Source: an uncultured Actinomycetes bacterium
Lineage (GTDB): Bacteria > Actinomycetota > Actinomycetes > Nanopelagicales > Nanopelagicaceae
Assembly: GCA_903858325.1 (NCBI GenBank)
Contig: CAIOIJ010000060.1
Span: 1-40,038 of the forward strand
DNA: 40,038 bases
Reading direction: 5' to 3'
The translations under genes and the position numbers were made by a program. This document shows, piece by piece, positions 21,949 through 32,000 of the stretch; positions within the stretch are counted from its first letter, which is position 1; each line of letters starts with the position of its first letter. A model generated the notes under the pieces. It made no database searches. It was not told the origin of the DNA and was given only the letters and a program-made list of their open reading frames with translations.

Positions 21949-22754
21949 TTAGAGCGGCCGTGCTTGGTTCACCTATTAGTCATTCACTTTCCCCGCTACT
22001 TCATCAAAGTGCCTACAAAATTTTAGGCGTTGAGGGCAGTTATGAAGCAATAGAAGTTGGTTCGGGTCAATTGTCACAATTTCTAGCTGATAAAGATTTT
22101 GGTTGGACAGGTTTCTCGCTCACGATGCCGCTCAAAGAAGAGGTATTGCTTCTGGCAGATACGGTAGATCCTGTTGCACTAAAAATTTCTTCAGCCAATA
22201 TGTTGTATCGCCGCGATAATTCTTGGTTTGCAGCATCGACTGATATCACGGGCTTTGGTTACGCGCTAGATTCGCGCGGATTTTCTAAAGGTAAAACTGC
22301 GACGATTCTTGGAGCGGGTGCGACAGCACGCGCCGTTGTTGGTGCACTCGATGGGCGAGTGGATGAAATTTCTATAATTTCTCGCAATACGGGCCGTGAA
22401 GAAGCGATTCGTAAGTGCGCTACTCAGAGTTCGATTACTTTCTTGCCGTGGGAATACACAACACCGATTGCCCAATCAGATTTAGTTGTAAATACAACAC
22501 CGCTTTACGGCGCAGATCTTTTTGCAGATTATCTTCCCGCTAAAGTTTCGACGCTCTTCTTCGAGGTCCTCTATCGACCATGGCCAACGGTGCTTCTAGC
22601 GGGTTGGCGCGAAAATGGTGGAGAGACGATGGATGGAATAGATCTTTTGGTTCATCAAGCGATAGAACAGATCGCGCTCTTCACAGGCGTGAGCGTAGAT
22701 CGCGATTCGATGGCCAAGGAACTTCGGAAAGTGGCAGTAGCTACGCTGGATTAA
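21945..22754 (+). CDS. aroE: Shikimate dehydrogenase
   Basis: AAVLGSPISHSLSPLLHQSAY, GFSLTMPLKEEV, ILGAGATARAVVGAL, MDGIDLLVHQAIEQ. Confidence 0.94.
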   Translation: MIRAAVLGSPISHSLSPLLHQSAYKILGVEGSYEAIEVGSGQLSQFLADKDFGWTGFSLTMPLKEEVLLLADTVDPVALKISSANMLYRRDNSWFAASTDITGFGYALDSRGFSKGKTATILGAGATARAVVGALDGRVDEISIISRNTGREEAIRKCATQSSITFLPWEYTTPIAQSDLVVNTTPLYGADLFADYLPAKVSTLFFEVLYRPWPTVLLAGWRENGGETMDGIDLLVHQAIEQIALFTGVSVDRDSMAKELRKVAVATLD

Positions 22755-22799
22755 TCCACAGCATGGTTTCGATGAGCTATTTTCATTTAGCCTCGATTG

Positions 22800-23207
22800 A
22801 TGATTTTCATTGTGTTGTTCTATTTCGGCGCGATTATTTCGCGAGACGATATTCGTAGGCATCGAATTCGCAATATTGATCTGCTGCAATTTTTACTGAT
22901 TGGTTCTCTTCTTTGGCACCAAGATATTGCACGCCTCTATTCAATGGGTGCTTGTGTATTCGTTGTTGGTCTCGCATTTGCATTGGTTTTCAAGATTGGC
23001 ATGGGCGATATCAAACTTATCTCCATACTCATTCCATTGGCGGGCCTAGAAGAGAGAATTGATATCTTTCGCCTTCTGACTTTTTTAGTTGTTACCTCGA
23101 TAGTTCCCTGCATTATTATTTATGTAAGAAAACGCAATATTTCTACGCAGATACCCTGGGCCCCATCACTTTTCTCTGCTGTCATCCTTTATTTGGCGAC
23201 GAGATAG
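22800..23207 (+). CDS. Minimal A24-family prepilin peptidase-like membrane protein
   Basis: Multi-TM short protein with the Asp-containing [11 protein letters not shown] (first catalytic Asp context) and [11 protein letters not shown] (GxGD-type motif). Start uncertain; the upstream RBS is weak. Confidence 0.75.
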   Translation: MIFIVLFYFGAIISRDDIRRHRIRNIDLLQFLLIGSLLWHQDIARLYSMGACVFVVGLAFALVFKIGMGDIKLISILIPLAGLEERIDIFRLLTFLVVTSIVPCIIIYVRKRNISTQIPWAPSLFSAVILYLATR

Positions 23208-23232
23208 GCACTTCATCTGCAAGAATAGGCAC

Positions 23233-24414
23233 ATGAGATGGTTGACGGCAGGTGAATCCCACGGACAAGCTTTGAGCGCCATTCTCGAAGGAATTCCCGC
23301 TTCGGTTAAAATAACAAGCGCTGATATTGATAAACATTTAGCGCGACGTCGATTAGGTTTTGGTCGCGGCGCACGTCAAAGTTTCGAGAGCGATAAAGTC
23401 ACAATTCTTGGGGGAGTGCGCCTTGGCCTCACCCAAGGTGGGCCAATCGCGATTCAAGTTGGTAATTCAGAGTGGCCAAAGTGGGAAAAAGTAATGTCAG
23501 CAGATCCTGTTGATGCATCGGAGATTGAAAACTTGGCGCGTAATGCACCGCTTACCAGACCACGTCCAGGACATGCTGATTTAGTTGGTATGCAGAAATA
23601 CGATTTGGATGATGCCCGACCTATTTTGGAACGAGCTAGTGCACGCGAGACTGCGGCGCGCGTTGCGCTAGGTGCAGTTGCTCGAGCATTCCTGGAGCAA
23701 AGCGTTGGTATAACAATTATTAGTCACGTTCTTTCGATTGGAAGTGTTCGTGTGCCCGATGCTGCGCCGCTTCCAAATGCGATGGATCTAGAACGCATTG
23801 ATGAGAACGAAGTTCGCTGCGCGGATGGTGCAACAAGTTTGGCGATGATCAAAGAGATTGAATCGGCGCATCGCGACGGAGATACTTTAGGCGGGGTTGT
23901 TGAAGTTTTAGCTTTCAATATGCCACCCGGTCTTGGCTCGCATGTTCATTGGGATCGACGACTAGATGCGAAATTGGCCAGTGCGGTGATGGGTATTCAG
24001 GCGATCAAGGGTGTTGAAATCGGCGATGGTTTCACAACAGCTACACGTCGTGGCTCAGTTGCACATGATGAGATAGAAAAGAATTCTAAGGGCGAAATCG
24101 TTCGTCGCACTGATCGCGCAGGCGGTACTGAAGGTGGAATGTCTAACGGTGAAATCCTGCGTGTACGTGCTGCGATGAAACCAATATCGACAGTACCAAA
24201 AGCTTTAGACACAATCGATGTAGCAACTGGCGAGCCTGCAAAAGCAATAAACCAGCGATCTGATGTCTGTGCAGTTCCTGCTGCTGCTGTAGTGGCCGAG
24301 GCAATGGTGGCATTAGTGCTTGCAGAAGTGGTTCTCGAGAAATTTGGTGGAGATAGCGTTACCGAGACCAAGCGTAACTTCGATTCTTATATGCACAATC
24401 TAAATTTCAAATAA
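23233..24414 (+). CDS. aroC: Chorismate synthase
   Basis: [58 protein letters not shown]. Confidence 0.98.
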   Translation: MRWLTAGESHGQALSAILEGIPASVKITSADIDKHLARRRLGFGRGARQSFESDKVTILGGVRLGLTQGGPIAIQVGNSEWPKWEKVMSADPVDASEIENLARNAPLTRPRPGHADLVGMQKYDLDDARPILERASARETAARVALGAVARAFLEQSVGITIISHVLSIGSVRVPDAAPLPNAMDLERIDENEVRCADGATSLAMIKEIESAHRDGDTLGGVVEVLAFNMPPGLGSHVHWDRRLDAKLASAVMGIQAIKGVEIGDGFTTATRRGSVAHDEIEKNSKGEIVRRTDRAGGTEGGMSNGEILRVRAAMKPISTVPKALDTIDVATGEPAKAINQRSDVCAVPAAAVVAEAMVALVLAEVVLEKFGGDSVTETKRNFDSYMHNLNFK

Positions 24415-24416
24415 TT

Positions 24417-24920
24417 ATGACCCTTGTAATTTTACTTGGCGCACCAGGTGCGGGGAAAAGTACGGTTGGCGCTTTACTGGCTAAAGAGTTGCATCTTCCA
24501 TTCATCGACACTGATAAGGCCGTTGAAAAAATTGCTGATAAATCAGTTTCACAGATTTTCGTCGATGATGGAGAAGAACGTTTTCGCGCTCTAGAGCTGG
24601 AAGTTCTAGAAGATGTGTTGAAAAAGAGCGACTCAGTAATCTCTCTAGGCGGGGGAGCACCTATTTCTCCCATTGCACAACAATTATTGAAAAATTCTGC
24701 AAGCGTGAAAATTTTTCTTGATGTCTCGCTATCGGTTGCAGCCCCCAGAGTTGGATTCAACAGAGATCGTCCTCTATTACTCGGTAATCCTCGCGCGCAG
24801 TGGCAATCACTTTTAGATAAACGTCGCCCGATATATGAAGATGTCGCCGATCACTGTATTAAGGTAGACACCTTGAAAGTTGGATCTATCGTCTCCGAGA
24901 TTGTGGAGTTGGTGAAATGA
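24417..24920 (+). CDS. aroK: Shikimate kinase
   Basis: ILLGAPGAGKSTVGALLAKEL, FIDTDKAVE, SLGGGAPI, NRDRPLL, RRPIYEDVAD. Confidence 0.96.
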   Translation: MTLVILLGAPGAGKSTVGALLAKELHLPFIDTDKAVEKIADKSVSQIFVDDGEERFRALELEVLEDVLKKSDSVISLGGGAPISPIAQQLLKNSASVKIFLDVSLSVAAPRVGFNRDRPLLLGNPRAQWQSLLDKRRPIYEDVADHCIKVDTLKVGSIVSEIVELVK

Positions 24921-25975
24921 GCATCATTACTATCAAAGCCGATCGTGTTTCGGAAGTGCATATCTGTAATGGCGAATGGGATCTTCTACTTGAACAAGTG
25001 TTGAGTGGTCGAGAGCGTGCAGCACTCATTATGAGTGAATCTATGTCTCGAGAGATTAATACTGAGATTGAATCTGATACTCAAATTCACGTATTCACAA
25101 TTCCTGATGGCGAAGCGGGTAAAAGTAGTGCAACTCTATTGAAATTATGGGATTGGTTAGGTGCTGCAGGATTTACGCGCAGCGACATTATTATTGGAGT
25201 TGGCGGTGGTGCGACAACAGATATTGCAGGTTTCGCAGCTGCGACATGGTTGCGCGGTATTGATTGGGTTGCAGTGCCTACAAGCGTTGCTGGCATGGTC
25301 GATGCTGCGATAGGTGGCAAGACTGGCATGAATAGTGATTACGGAAAGAATCTCATTGGCTCTTTTCATTCCCCTATTCGCGTCATCGTAGATACATCGT
25401 GGCTTACAACGTTATCTGACCGCGACTTCGCCGCTGGCATGGCCGAGGTAGTAAAAGCTGGATTTATCGCAGATAAGAAAATTCTTGAATTAGTAGAAGG
25501 TAAAGATCTAGCGACGATTCGCCATGATGATGATTTAGTCGTTGAGCTCATCTCTGCAGCTATCAGAGTAAAAGCATCGGTTGTGGGAGAAGATTTCAAA
25601 GAGAGCTTTCATCGTGAGATTCTCAACTATGGACATACTCTGGCTCACGCAATTGAAATCGATAGCAAGTATTCGCTGCGCCATGGCGAGGCGGTCTCGA
25701 TAGGCATGGTCTTTGCTGCCGAGCTCTCTCATGCGCACGGCAAACTTCCGATGAAAATAGTAGATCTTCATCGCCAAATTCTCACCGCCTTGAATCTCCC
25801 AATCGCATATGAGGCATCAGCGTGGAATAGGTTGTTACCGCTACTTTCTTTAGATAAGAAAGCACGCGGACGTACAATTCGCTTCGTCTTATTGGATGAT
25901 TTTGAAAAAACAAGCCGCCTGGAATCACCTGGAGAGCGCGAGCTCACCGCAATATATGAGAGGGTAAGCAAATGA
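24917..25975 (+). CDS. aroB: 3-dehydroquinate synthase
   Basis: FTIPDGEAGKS, IGVGGGATTDIAGFAAATWLRGIDWVAVPTSVAGMVDAAIGGKTGMN, LNYGHTLAHAIE. Confidence 0.98.
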   Translation: MSIITIKADRVSEVHICNGEWDLLLEQVLSGRERAALIMSESMSREINTEIESDTQIHVFTIPDGEAGKSSATLLKLWDWLGAAGFTRSDIIIGVGGGATTDIAGFAAATWLRGIDWVAVPTSVAGMVDAAIGGKTGMNSDYGKNLIGSFHSPIRVIVDTSWLTTLSDRDFAAGMAEVVKAGFIADKKILELVEGKDLATIRHDDDLVVELISAAIRVKASVVGEDFKESFHREILNYGHTLAHAIEIDSKYSLRHGEAVSIGMVFAAELSHAHGKLPMKIVDLHRQILTALNLPIAYEASAWNRLLPLLSLDKKARGRTIRFVLLDDFEKTSRLESPGERELTAIYERVSK

Positions 25976-26403
25976 AGATTCTTGTAATCAATGGTCCTAA
26001 TCTTGCGCGTCTAGATATTCGCGATTCTTCTATTTATGGAGATCTCAATTACAAAGAGTTAGTGATGCTTATTGAATCAAGCGCCAAGAGCAATGGATTC
26101 GAAGCCGATGTTCGTCAAAGCGATGATGAAGCAACGATTATTGGTTGGTTACACGAGGCGGCCGATGCCAATACGCCGGTAATTATTAATCCTGCAGCTT
26201 TTACACATTATTCCTACGCAATTCGTGACGCCGCAGAATTGGTGAAAGCTCCACTGATTGAAGTACATCTTTCTAATCCAATGGCACGAGAAGAATTTCG
26301 TCACACATCTGTAATTTCTGGCGTTGCAACGGGAACAATCGCAGGATTTGGCCCTAATTCGTATGCCCTTGCCTGCGTTGCCCTAAAAAACCTACTCAAA
26401 TAG
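25972..26403 (+). CDS. aroQ: Type II 3-dehydroquinate dehydratase
   Basis: ILVINGPNLARLDIRDSSIYG, IINPAAFTHYSYAIRDA, EVHLSNPMAREEFRHTSV. Confidence 0.97.
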   Translation: MKILVINGPNLARLDIRDSSIYGDLNYKELVMLIESSAKSNGFEADVRQSDDEATIIGWLHEAADANTPVIINPAAFTHYSYAIRDAAELVKAPLIEVHLSNPMAREEFRHTSVISGVATGTIAGFGPNSYALACVALKNLLK

Positions 26404-26457
26404 GGGATTCGCGCGGTAAAAGCGCAACATTTTCGCAGGTATCCTTACTCCATTGAT

Positions 26458-26481
26458 TACCGAAATCGGTAGCCGGCCGGC
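26458..26481. repeat. Adjacent inverted repeats upstream of efp
   Basis: TACCGA-AA-TCGGTA (26458-26471), immediately followed by the perfect palindrome GCCGGCCGGC (26472-26481). Confidence 0.7.
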
Positions 26482-26531
26482 GAGAAAATCTGCAGAGGCT
26501 GTGAAATTACGAAAGCGCGAGGCGATTTACC

Positions 26532-27092
26532 GTGGCAACAACTAATGATCTCAAGAATGGCATGACTCTAGATATCGAAGGCCAACTGTGGAATGTGATC
26601 GAGTTCCAGCATGTAAAGCCAGGTAAAGGTCCAGCATTCGTGCGCACAAAGATGCGTCAAGTTCTTACAGGTAAAGTTGTTGAGAAGACTTTCAACGCTG
26701 GCGTAAAAGTAGAGATTGCAATTTTGGAAAAGCGTGAAATGAACTTCTTGTACAAAGAGGGCGAAGATTTCATTTTCATGGATAACAAGACTTTTGATCA
26801 AATGCTTATCTCTGCAGCAACTGTTGGCGAAGCAGCCAACTATATGCTTGAAAATACTGAAGCTATTGTTGCAGTACACGAAGGCAACCCGTTGTACATC
26901 GAACTTCCAGCATCAGTTACTTTGACTGTTACATATACAGAGCCTGGCCTACAAGGAGATCGTTCCTCGGGTGGCACAAAGCCAGCCACCGTAGAGACTG
27001 GAATCGTGATTCAAGTTCCACTCTTTATCAAGCAAGATGAAAAGATTCTTGTAGATACTCGAGATGGTTCATATCTCGGTCGCGCCAACTAG
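26532..27092 (+). CDS. efp: Elongation factor P
   Basis: [44 protein letters not shown] start. Confidence 0.98.
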   Translation: MATTNDLKNGMTLDIEGQLWNVIEFQHVKPGKGPAFVRTKMRQVLTGKVVEKTFNAGVKVEIAILEKREMNFLYKEGEDFIFMDNKTFDQMLISAATVGEAANYMLENTEAIVAVHEGNPLYIELPASVTLTVTYTEPGLQGDRSSGGTKPATVETGIVIQVPLFIKQDEKILVDTRDGSYLGRAN

Positions 27093-27514
27093 TGTCCGCA
27101 CGCAGTAAAGCGCGAAAAGCTGCGCTCGATATTCTTTTTGAATCTGATATTCGCGCAACTGTTGCACTCGATATTCTGGCATCGCGCGATATTGTTGAAG
27201 AAGGTCCCGATGCGCGTCCAATTCGTGAATACACACGCGAGATCGTTATTGGCGTCAGTGAACATCGCCGTAAAATTGATGAATTAATTGCAACGTATGC
27301 CCAAGGTTGGGATATGGATCGCCTTCCAGCGGTAGATCGCAGTATTTTGCGCATTGGAATCTTTGAAATTATTTGGTCGCCGGCACTTCCCGATGCAGTT
27401 GCAATCGATGAGGCGCTGACTTTAGCTAAAGAGTTATCGACTGATGAATCTGCTGGCTATATCCACGGGGTTCTTGGAAAGATCGCATCTATCAAAGAGA
27501 GTATTTCGCTCTAA
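27092..27514 (+). CDS. nusB: Transcription antitermination factor NusB
   Basis: SARSKARKAALDILFESDIR, LPAVDRSILRIGIFEI, AIDEALTLAKELSTDESAGYIHGVLGKIA. GTG start overlapping the efp stop. Confidence 0.96.
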   Translation: MSARSKARKAALDILFESDIRATVALDILASRDIVEEGPDARPIREYTREIVIGVSEHRRKIDELIATYAQGWDMDRLPAVDRSILRIGIFEIIWSPALPDAVAIDEALTLAKELSTDESAGYIHGVLGKIASIKESISL

Positions 27515-27515
27515 T

Positions 27516-28004
27516 CTATTTGATAAGCAAGCCTTCATCACGCAGCCAATCACGCACAAAATTTGGTGCACAGTCACAGAGCAAAGAGATAGCAACTAGA
27601 TCGCTGTGACGAATTGAAATTATTTGCCCATTCCAGTCGCCACGTAGGTGGGCAATTGATCTCAGATATTTGGCTAAAAGCTCATGTCGTTTATCCATGT
27701 CGGCAGTTGCTAGCACTTTACGTAAATCAATTGTGCTCTTCTGTCCAACAATGGATCCGTCGCGCAGATTGCCCGAAATAATCTCATTGACGGGGACTTC
27801 ATAGAGTGCGGCAATCGCAACAATCTTTTTGACACTGATAGAACGAGCGCCGCGTTCGTAAGCGCCCAAAATCACACTCTTGATCTCACCCTTACTCAAG
27901 CGCTCAACATCGCTCAATGTCAGATTCCGACCCTTTCGTAATTCGCGCAAACGGTGGCAAATCTCGTCCAAGGTTGGTTGCTCAAGTAAATTCTCAGTAG
28001 TCAT
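27516..28004 (-). CDS. bldD: BldD-like XRE-family transcriptional regulator
   Basis: HTH (LRELRKGRNLTLSDVERLSKGEIKSVILGAYERGARSISVKKIVAIAALYEVPVNEI), C-terminal RGDWNGQIISIRHSDL, and a nusB-bldD-pyrR context as in Streptomyces. The start is uncertain (ATG at 28004, or an upstream GTG at 28082). Confidence 0.85.
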   Translation of the reverse strand: MTTENLLEQPTLDEICHRLRELRKGRNLTLSDVERLSKGEIKSVILGAYERGARSISVKKIVAIAALYEVPVNEIISGNLRDGSIVGQKSTIDLRKVLATADMDKRHELLAKYLRSIAHLRGDWNGQIISIRHSDLVAISLLCDCAPNFVRDWLRDEGLLIK

Positions 28005-28093
28005 CTCCTTAGCGTAGGAATCTGCGCGTGCACCCGCCTTCGATATCCACAGTTTCTCTGGCCTCGTGGTAAAGTGCGCCACGCATCCTTTAA

Positions 28094-28121
28094 CGACCCG
28101 TCCTGCGAGGCGGGGAAGGAG
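28094..28121 (+). promoter_or_regulatory. PyrR-binding RNA hairpin / SD-sequestering leader upstream of pyrR
   Basis: cgaCCCG-TCCTGCGAGG-CGGGgaaggag. A 4-bp stem (CCCG 28097-28100 with CGGG 28111-28114) encloses a loop matching the known PyrR-binding consensus UCCNGNGAGG. The stem overlaps the run leading into the Shine-Dalgarno GGAAGGAG. Confidence 0.8.
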
Positions 28122-28127
28122 ATTTAC

Positions 28128-28664
28128 ATGAGTGCTGCCTTGTCGGCTGCGGAGATAACACGCGCTCTAACGCGCATCTCCCACGAAATACTTGAAAAAA
28201 ATAACGGATCATCCAACATCACATTATTGGGAATCCCCACACGAGGAGCTCACTTAGCGACTCGCATAGCAAAGATCATCAATGAAATTGAATCCTGCGA
28301 CGTACCTGTCGGGACCCTCGATATCACTTTGCACCGCGATGATTTGCGTACCCGACCACCAAAAGCTTTGATGCCTACTTTGATTCCATCGGCTGGAGTC
28401 GACGGTCGCGATGTGATTCTTATCGATGATGTACTTTTCAGCGGAAGAACGATTCGCGCAGCACTAGACGCGCTTGGTGAAATTGGTAGGCCAAAGAGCG
28501 TGCAATTAGCGATACTGGTCGACCGAGGTCATCGAGAACTTCCTATTCGCGCCGATTTTGTGGGCAAAAATATTCCCACCTCGCGCACTCAGAGCGTCGC
28601 AGTAAATCTGAGTGAAATTGATGGCCAGGATGAAGTACTTATCAGTGATGGAGAAGCTAACTAA
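28128..28664 (+). CDS. pyrR: Bifunctional pyr operon regulator / uracil phosphoribosyltransferase PyrR
   Basis: [79 protein letters not shown]. The ATG at 28128 follows GGAAGGAG. Confidence 0.97.
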   Translation: MSAALSAAEITRALTRISHEILEKNNGSSNITLLGIPTRGAHLATRIAKIINEIESCDVPVGTLDITLHRDDLRTRPPKALMPTLIPSAGVDGRDVILIDDVLFSGRTIRAALDALGEIGRPKSVQLAILVDRGHRELPIRADFVGKNIPTSRTQSVAVNLSEIDGQDEVLISDGEAN

Positions 28665-29614
28665 TGCGCCATCTACTATCAATTTCGGACCTCTCTAAAG
28701 ATGAAGCCATACTTATTCTAGATACTGCAATAGAGATGGCTCGCGCGAGTGATGGACCAATGAAAAAATTGCCTACGCTTCGTGGTCGAACCATTGTCAA
28801 TCTCTTTGCAGAAGATTCGACTCGTACTCGCATCTCTTTTGAAGCGGCAGCTAAGAGATTATCGGCCGATGTAATCAACTTCGGCGCTAAAGGTTCTTCG
28901 CTCAGTAAGGGTGAGTCGCTCAAAGATACTGCGCTGACGCTTCAAGCTATGGGCGCAGATGCAGTAATTATTCGCCACTCAGCATCAGGTGCACCCGTTC
29001 GTCTTGCAGATTCGGCGTGGATGACTGGCAGCGTTATCAATGCCGGCGATGGAACCCATGAACATCCAAGTCAAGCGCTACTCGATGCTTTCACAATTCG
29101 CAAACATTGCACCAAAGGTGGCGGGGATTTAGCGGGATTGCGAATTGGAATAGTTGGCGATGTTCTGCATTCTCGTGTTGCTCGATCGAATGTTCTCTTA
29201 TTATCACTTCTCGGTGCGCATGTAACTTTGATTGCGCCGCCAACGCTTCTGCCTTTCGGTGTTGAAAGTTGGCCAGTTGATATTTCCTACGATTTCGATT
29301 CAGTATTACCAACACTTGATGCGGTAATGATGTTGCGTGTCCAACAAGAGCGAATGTCAGATCTTTTCTTTCCTAATGCACGTGAATATTCGCGTTATTT
29401 TGGACTCAATAGAGATCGCATGCTGACTATGAAATCCAACTCTATTGTGATGCACCCAGGACCAATGAATCGCGGACTTGAAATAACTGCAGATGTCGCA
29501 GACAGTGCGCGCTCTGTCATTGTCGAACAGGTATCAAATGGCGTAAGTGTGCGAATGGCAATTCTTTATCTTCTATTAGCAGGAGCGCCTACTGAGATTG
29601 GAGGCAATGTATGA
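28664..29614 (+). CDS. pyrB: Aspartate carbamoyltransferase catalytic subunit
   Basis: [66 protein letters not shown]. Confidence 0.98.
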   Translation: MRHLLSISDLSKDEAILILDTAIEMARASDGPMKKLPTLRGRTIVNLFAEDSTRTRISFEAAAKRLSADVINFGAKGSSLSKGESLKDTALTLQAMGADAVIIRHSASGAPVRLADSAWMTGSVINAGDGTHEHPSQALLDAFTIRKHCTKGGGDLAGLRIGIVGDVLHSRVARSNVLLLSLLGAHVTLIAPPTLLPFGVESWPVDISYDFDSVLPTLDAVMMLRVQQERMSDLFFPNAREYSRYFGLNRDRMLTMKSNSIVMHPGPMNRGLEITADVADSARSVIVEQVSNGVSVRMAILYLLLAGAPTEIGGNV

Positions 29615-30879
29615 ACAACTCATATCTTCTCAAAGGCGGGCAATTGCCTAATGGAGAAAAGAGCGACCTAGCAATTGATAATGGCAAGATTGCCGCAATC
29701 GGTGAATCACTTGATGTGCAAACCTTGGAAGTAATTGATATATCTGGTTGCGTAATTTTGCCTGGTCTCGTAGATCTACATACTCATCTGCGCGAACCAG
29801 GACGAGAAGATTCTGAAACAGTTCTCTCTGGTTCACGTGCTGCAGTCAAAGGTGGCTTCACTGCAATTTCTGCAATGGCTAACACCTCACCCGTTGCTGA
29901 TACAGCTGGCGTGGTTGAACAAGTTTTTCGACTTGGCCAAGAGGCGGGGCTCTGTGATGTTTTCCCAATTGGGGCGGTCACGCAAGGATTAGAAGGTGAG
30001 AAACTCTCAGAGATGGGAGCGATGGCCAATTCAATCGCAAAAGTTCGAGTCTTTAGTGATGATGGACATTGCGTTTCTGACCCGCTCGTAATGCGCCGAG
30101 CCCTTGAGTATGTAAAACAATTTGGTGGTGTTATTGCCCAACATGCTCAAGAGCCACGACTTACAGTTGGTTCGCAGATGAATGAAGGAATAGTTTCGGC
30201 ACGCCTAGGTCTGAAAGGCTGGCCTGCAATTGCGGAGGAATCAATTATTGCTAGAGATGTTCTATTGGCAGAACATGTGAGTTCGCGACTGCATATTTGT
30301 CACGTTACAACAGCTGGGGGAGTAGAGATCATTAGATGGGCGAAAGCGCGAGGAATCAATGTCACAGCAGAAGTTACGCCGCATCATTTATTACTCACCG
30401 ACGATCTCGCAACTTCATATGATCCAATTTTTAAAGTAAATCCACCGCTACGTACTGAAAAAGATGTCATGGCCCTTCGCGAGGCTCTCGCTGAAGGCAT
30501 TATTGATATTGTCGCAACTGACCATGCTCCACACCCTGCAGAAACTAAGGAGTGTGAATGGCAAGAAGCTTCCTTTGGAATGTTGGGACTAGAGACTGCG
30601 CTCTCAATTATCACGCAAACAATGGTGCACACAGGGCTCATGAATTGGGAACAAGTAGCAGACCGCCTCTCCATTGCACCTGCGCGAATTGGTGGCTATA
30701 GCGATCATGGTCGAGAGATTGCAGTGGGCGGTAGTGCACATCTGACAGTGATTAATCCAACTGCAACGTGGCGGGTTGATCGTGACCTCGTTGCATCAAG
30801 GAGCCGCAATACTCCATTCCATGGGATGGAACTTCCCGGCGTTGTTGAGCATACCTTTTTCAAAGGAGTGAAGAGATGA
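29611..30879 (+). CDS. pyrC: Dihydroorotase
   Basis: [59 protein letters not shown]. Confidence 0.97.
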   Translation: MNNSYLLKGGQLPNGEKSDLAIDNGKIAAIGESLDVQTLEVIDISGCVILPGLVDLHTHLREPGREDSETVLSGSRAAVKGGFTAISAMANTSPVADTAGVVEQVFRLGQEAGLCDVFPIGAVTQGLEGEKLSEMGAMANSIAKVRVFSDDGHCVSDPLVMRRALEYVKQFGGVIAQHAQEPRLTVGSQMNEGIVSARLGLKGWPAIAEESIIARDVLLAEHVSSRLHICHVTTAGGVEIIRWAKARGINVTAEVTPHHLLLTDDLATSYDPIFKVNPPLRTEKDVMALREALAEGIIDIVATDHAPHPAETKECEWQEASFGMLGLETALSIITQTMVHTGLMNWEQVADRLSIAPARIGGYSDHGREIAVGGSAHLTVINPTATWRVDRDLVASRSRNTPFHGMELPGVVEHTFFKGVKR

Positions 30880-32000
30880 ATAAAGCTTTCTTCGTTCTAG
30901 ATGATGGTCGTATATTTGAAGGCCGCTCGTGGGCAGCAACTGGGAAAACTTTTGGTGAAGCTGTTTTCCAAACGGGCATGACTGGATATCAAGAAACTTT
31001 GACAGATCCTTCGTATCACAAGCAAGTAGTAGTGATGACTGCCCCACATATTGGTAATACTGGCGTGAATTCGCAAGATAACGAATCATCGAGAATTTGG
31101 GTAGCAGGTTTTGTTGTACGCAATCCTTCGTCACTTACTTCTAATTGGCGAAGCGAGAATGATTTAGAGGCCGAGATGATTGCCCAAGGCATCGTAGGTA
31201 TTGCCGGAGTTGATACGCGCGCAATTACTAGACATTTGCGTGATCGTGGCGCCATGCGCGTAGGAATATTTTCAGGACTAGAGATGTCACGCGAGGAGAT
31301 GGTTGTCGAAGTTCGTAAAGTTCCTGCAATGTCGGGTGCATACCTCTGCGAGGATGTTTCGACAACTAAGCCATACATTGTCAAAGCAATGGGTGAAAAG
31401 AAGTACACAGTTGCAGCAATAGATTTAGGAATCAAAGCGGCAACTCCTCGAGCATTAGCTGCGCGCGGTGTAGAGGTTCACGTCATTCCTTACAATTCAA
31501 CTATCGATCAAATAAAGGCGCTCAATCCTGATGGTGTCTTCTTATCTAATGGTCCTGGAGACCCATCAACTATGCACGATGTAGTTGAAACGGTTCGCGA
31601 AATTCTCAATGCAGAGATTCCAATTTTTGGAATCTGCTTTGGTCATCAAATCCTTGGCCGGGCATTGGGTTTTGAAACTTATAAATTGCAATTCGGTCAT
31701 CGTGGAATCAATCAACCAGTAATGGATAAGAACACTAAGCGCGTAGAGATAACCGCCCACAATCATGGTTTTGCTCTTAAAGCGCCAACGGATTCGGTTT
31801 TTTCAACTGTTTATGGTCCTGGTGAAGTCACGCATGTCTGCCTCAATGATGGAGTTGTTGAAGGTTTGCAATTACTCGAACGTGGAGCATTTAGCGTGCA
31901 GTATCACCCAGAGGCTGCGGCTGGCCCGCACGATGCCGCGTATCTTTTTGATCGCTTCATAGATCTCATGAGTAAGTACCGAAATGAGGTCCACGCCTAA
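30876..32000 (+). CDS. carA: Carbamoyl-phosphate synthase small subunit
   Basis: [57 protein letters not shown]. Confidence 0.98.
   Translation: MNKAFFVLDDGRIFEGRSWAATGKTFGEAVFQTGMTGYQETLTDPSYHKQVVVMTAPHIGNTGVNSQDNESSRIWVAGFVVRNPSSLTSNWRSENDLEAEMIAQGIVGIAGVDTRAITRHLRDRGAMRVGIFSGLEMSREEMVVEVRKVPAMSGAYLCEDVSTTKPYIVKAMGEKKYTVAAIDLGIKAATPRALAARGVEVHVIPYNSTIDQIKALNPDGVFLSNGPGDPSTMHDVVETVREILNAEIPIFGICFGHQILGRALGFETYKLQFGHRGINQPVMDKNTKRVEITAHNHGFALKAPTDSVFSTVYGPGEVTHVCLNDGVVEGLQLLERGAFSVQYHPEAAAGPHDAAYLFDRFIDLMSKYRNEVHA

Noticed and set aside
31016-31435. 139-aa minus-strand ORF antisense to carA
   Set aside because: Fully contained opposite conserved carA; no domain recognised.
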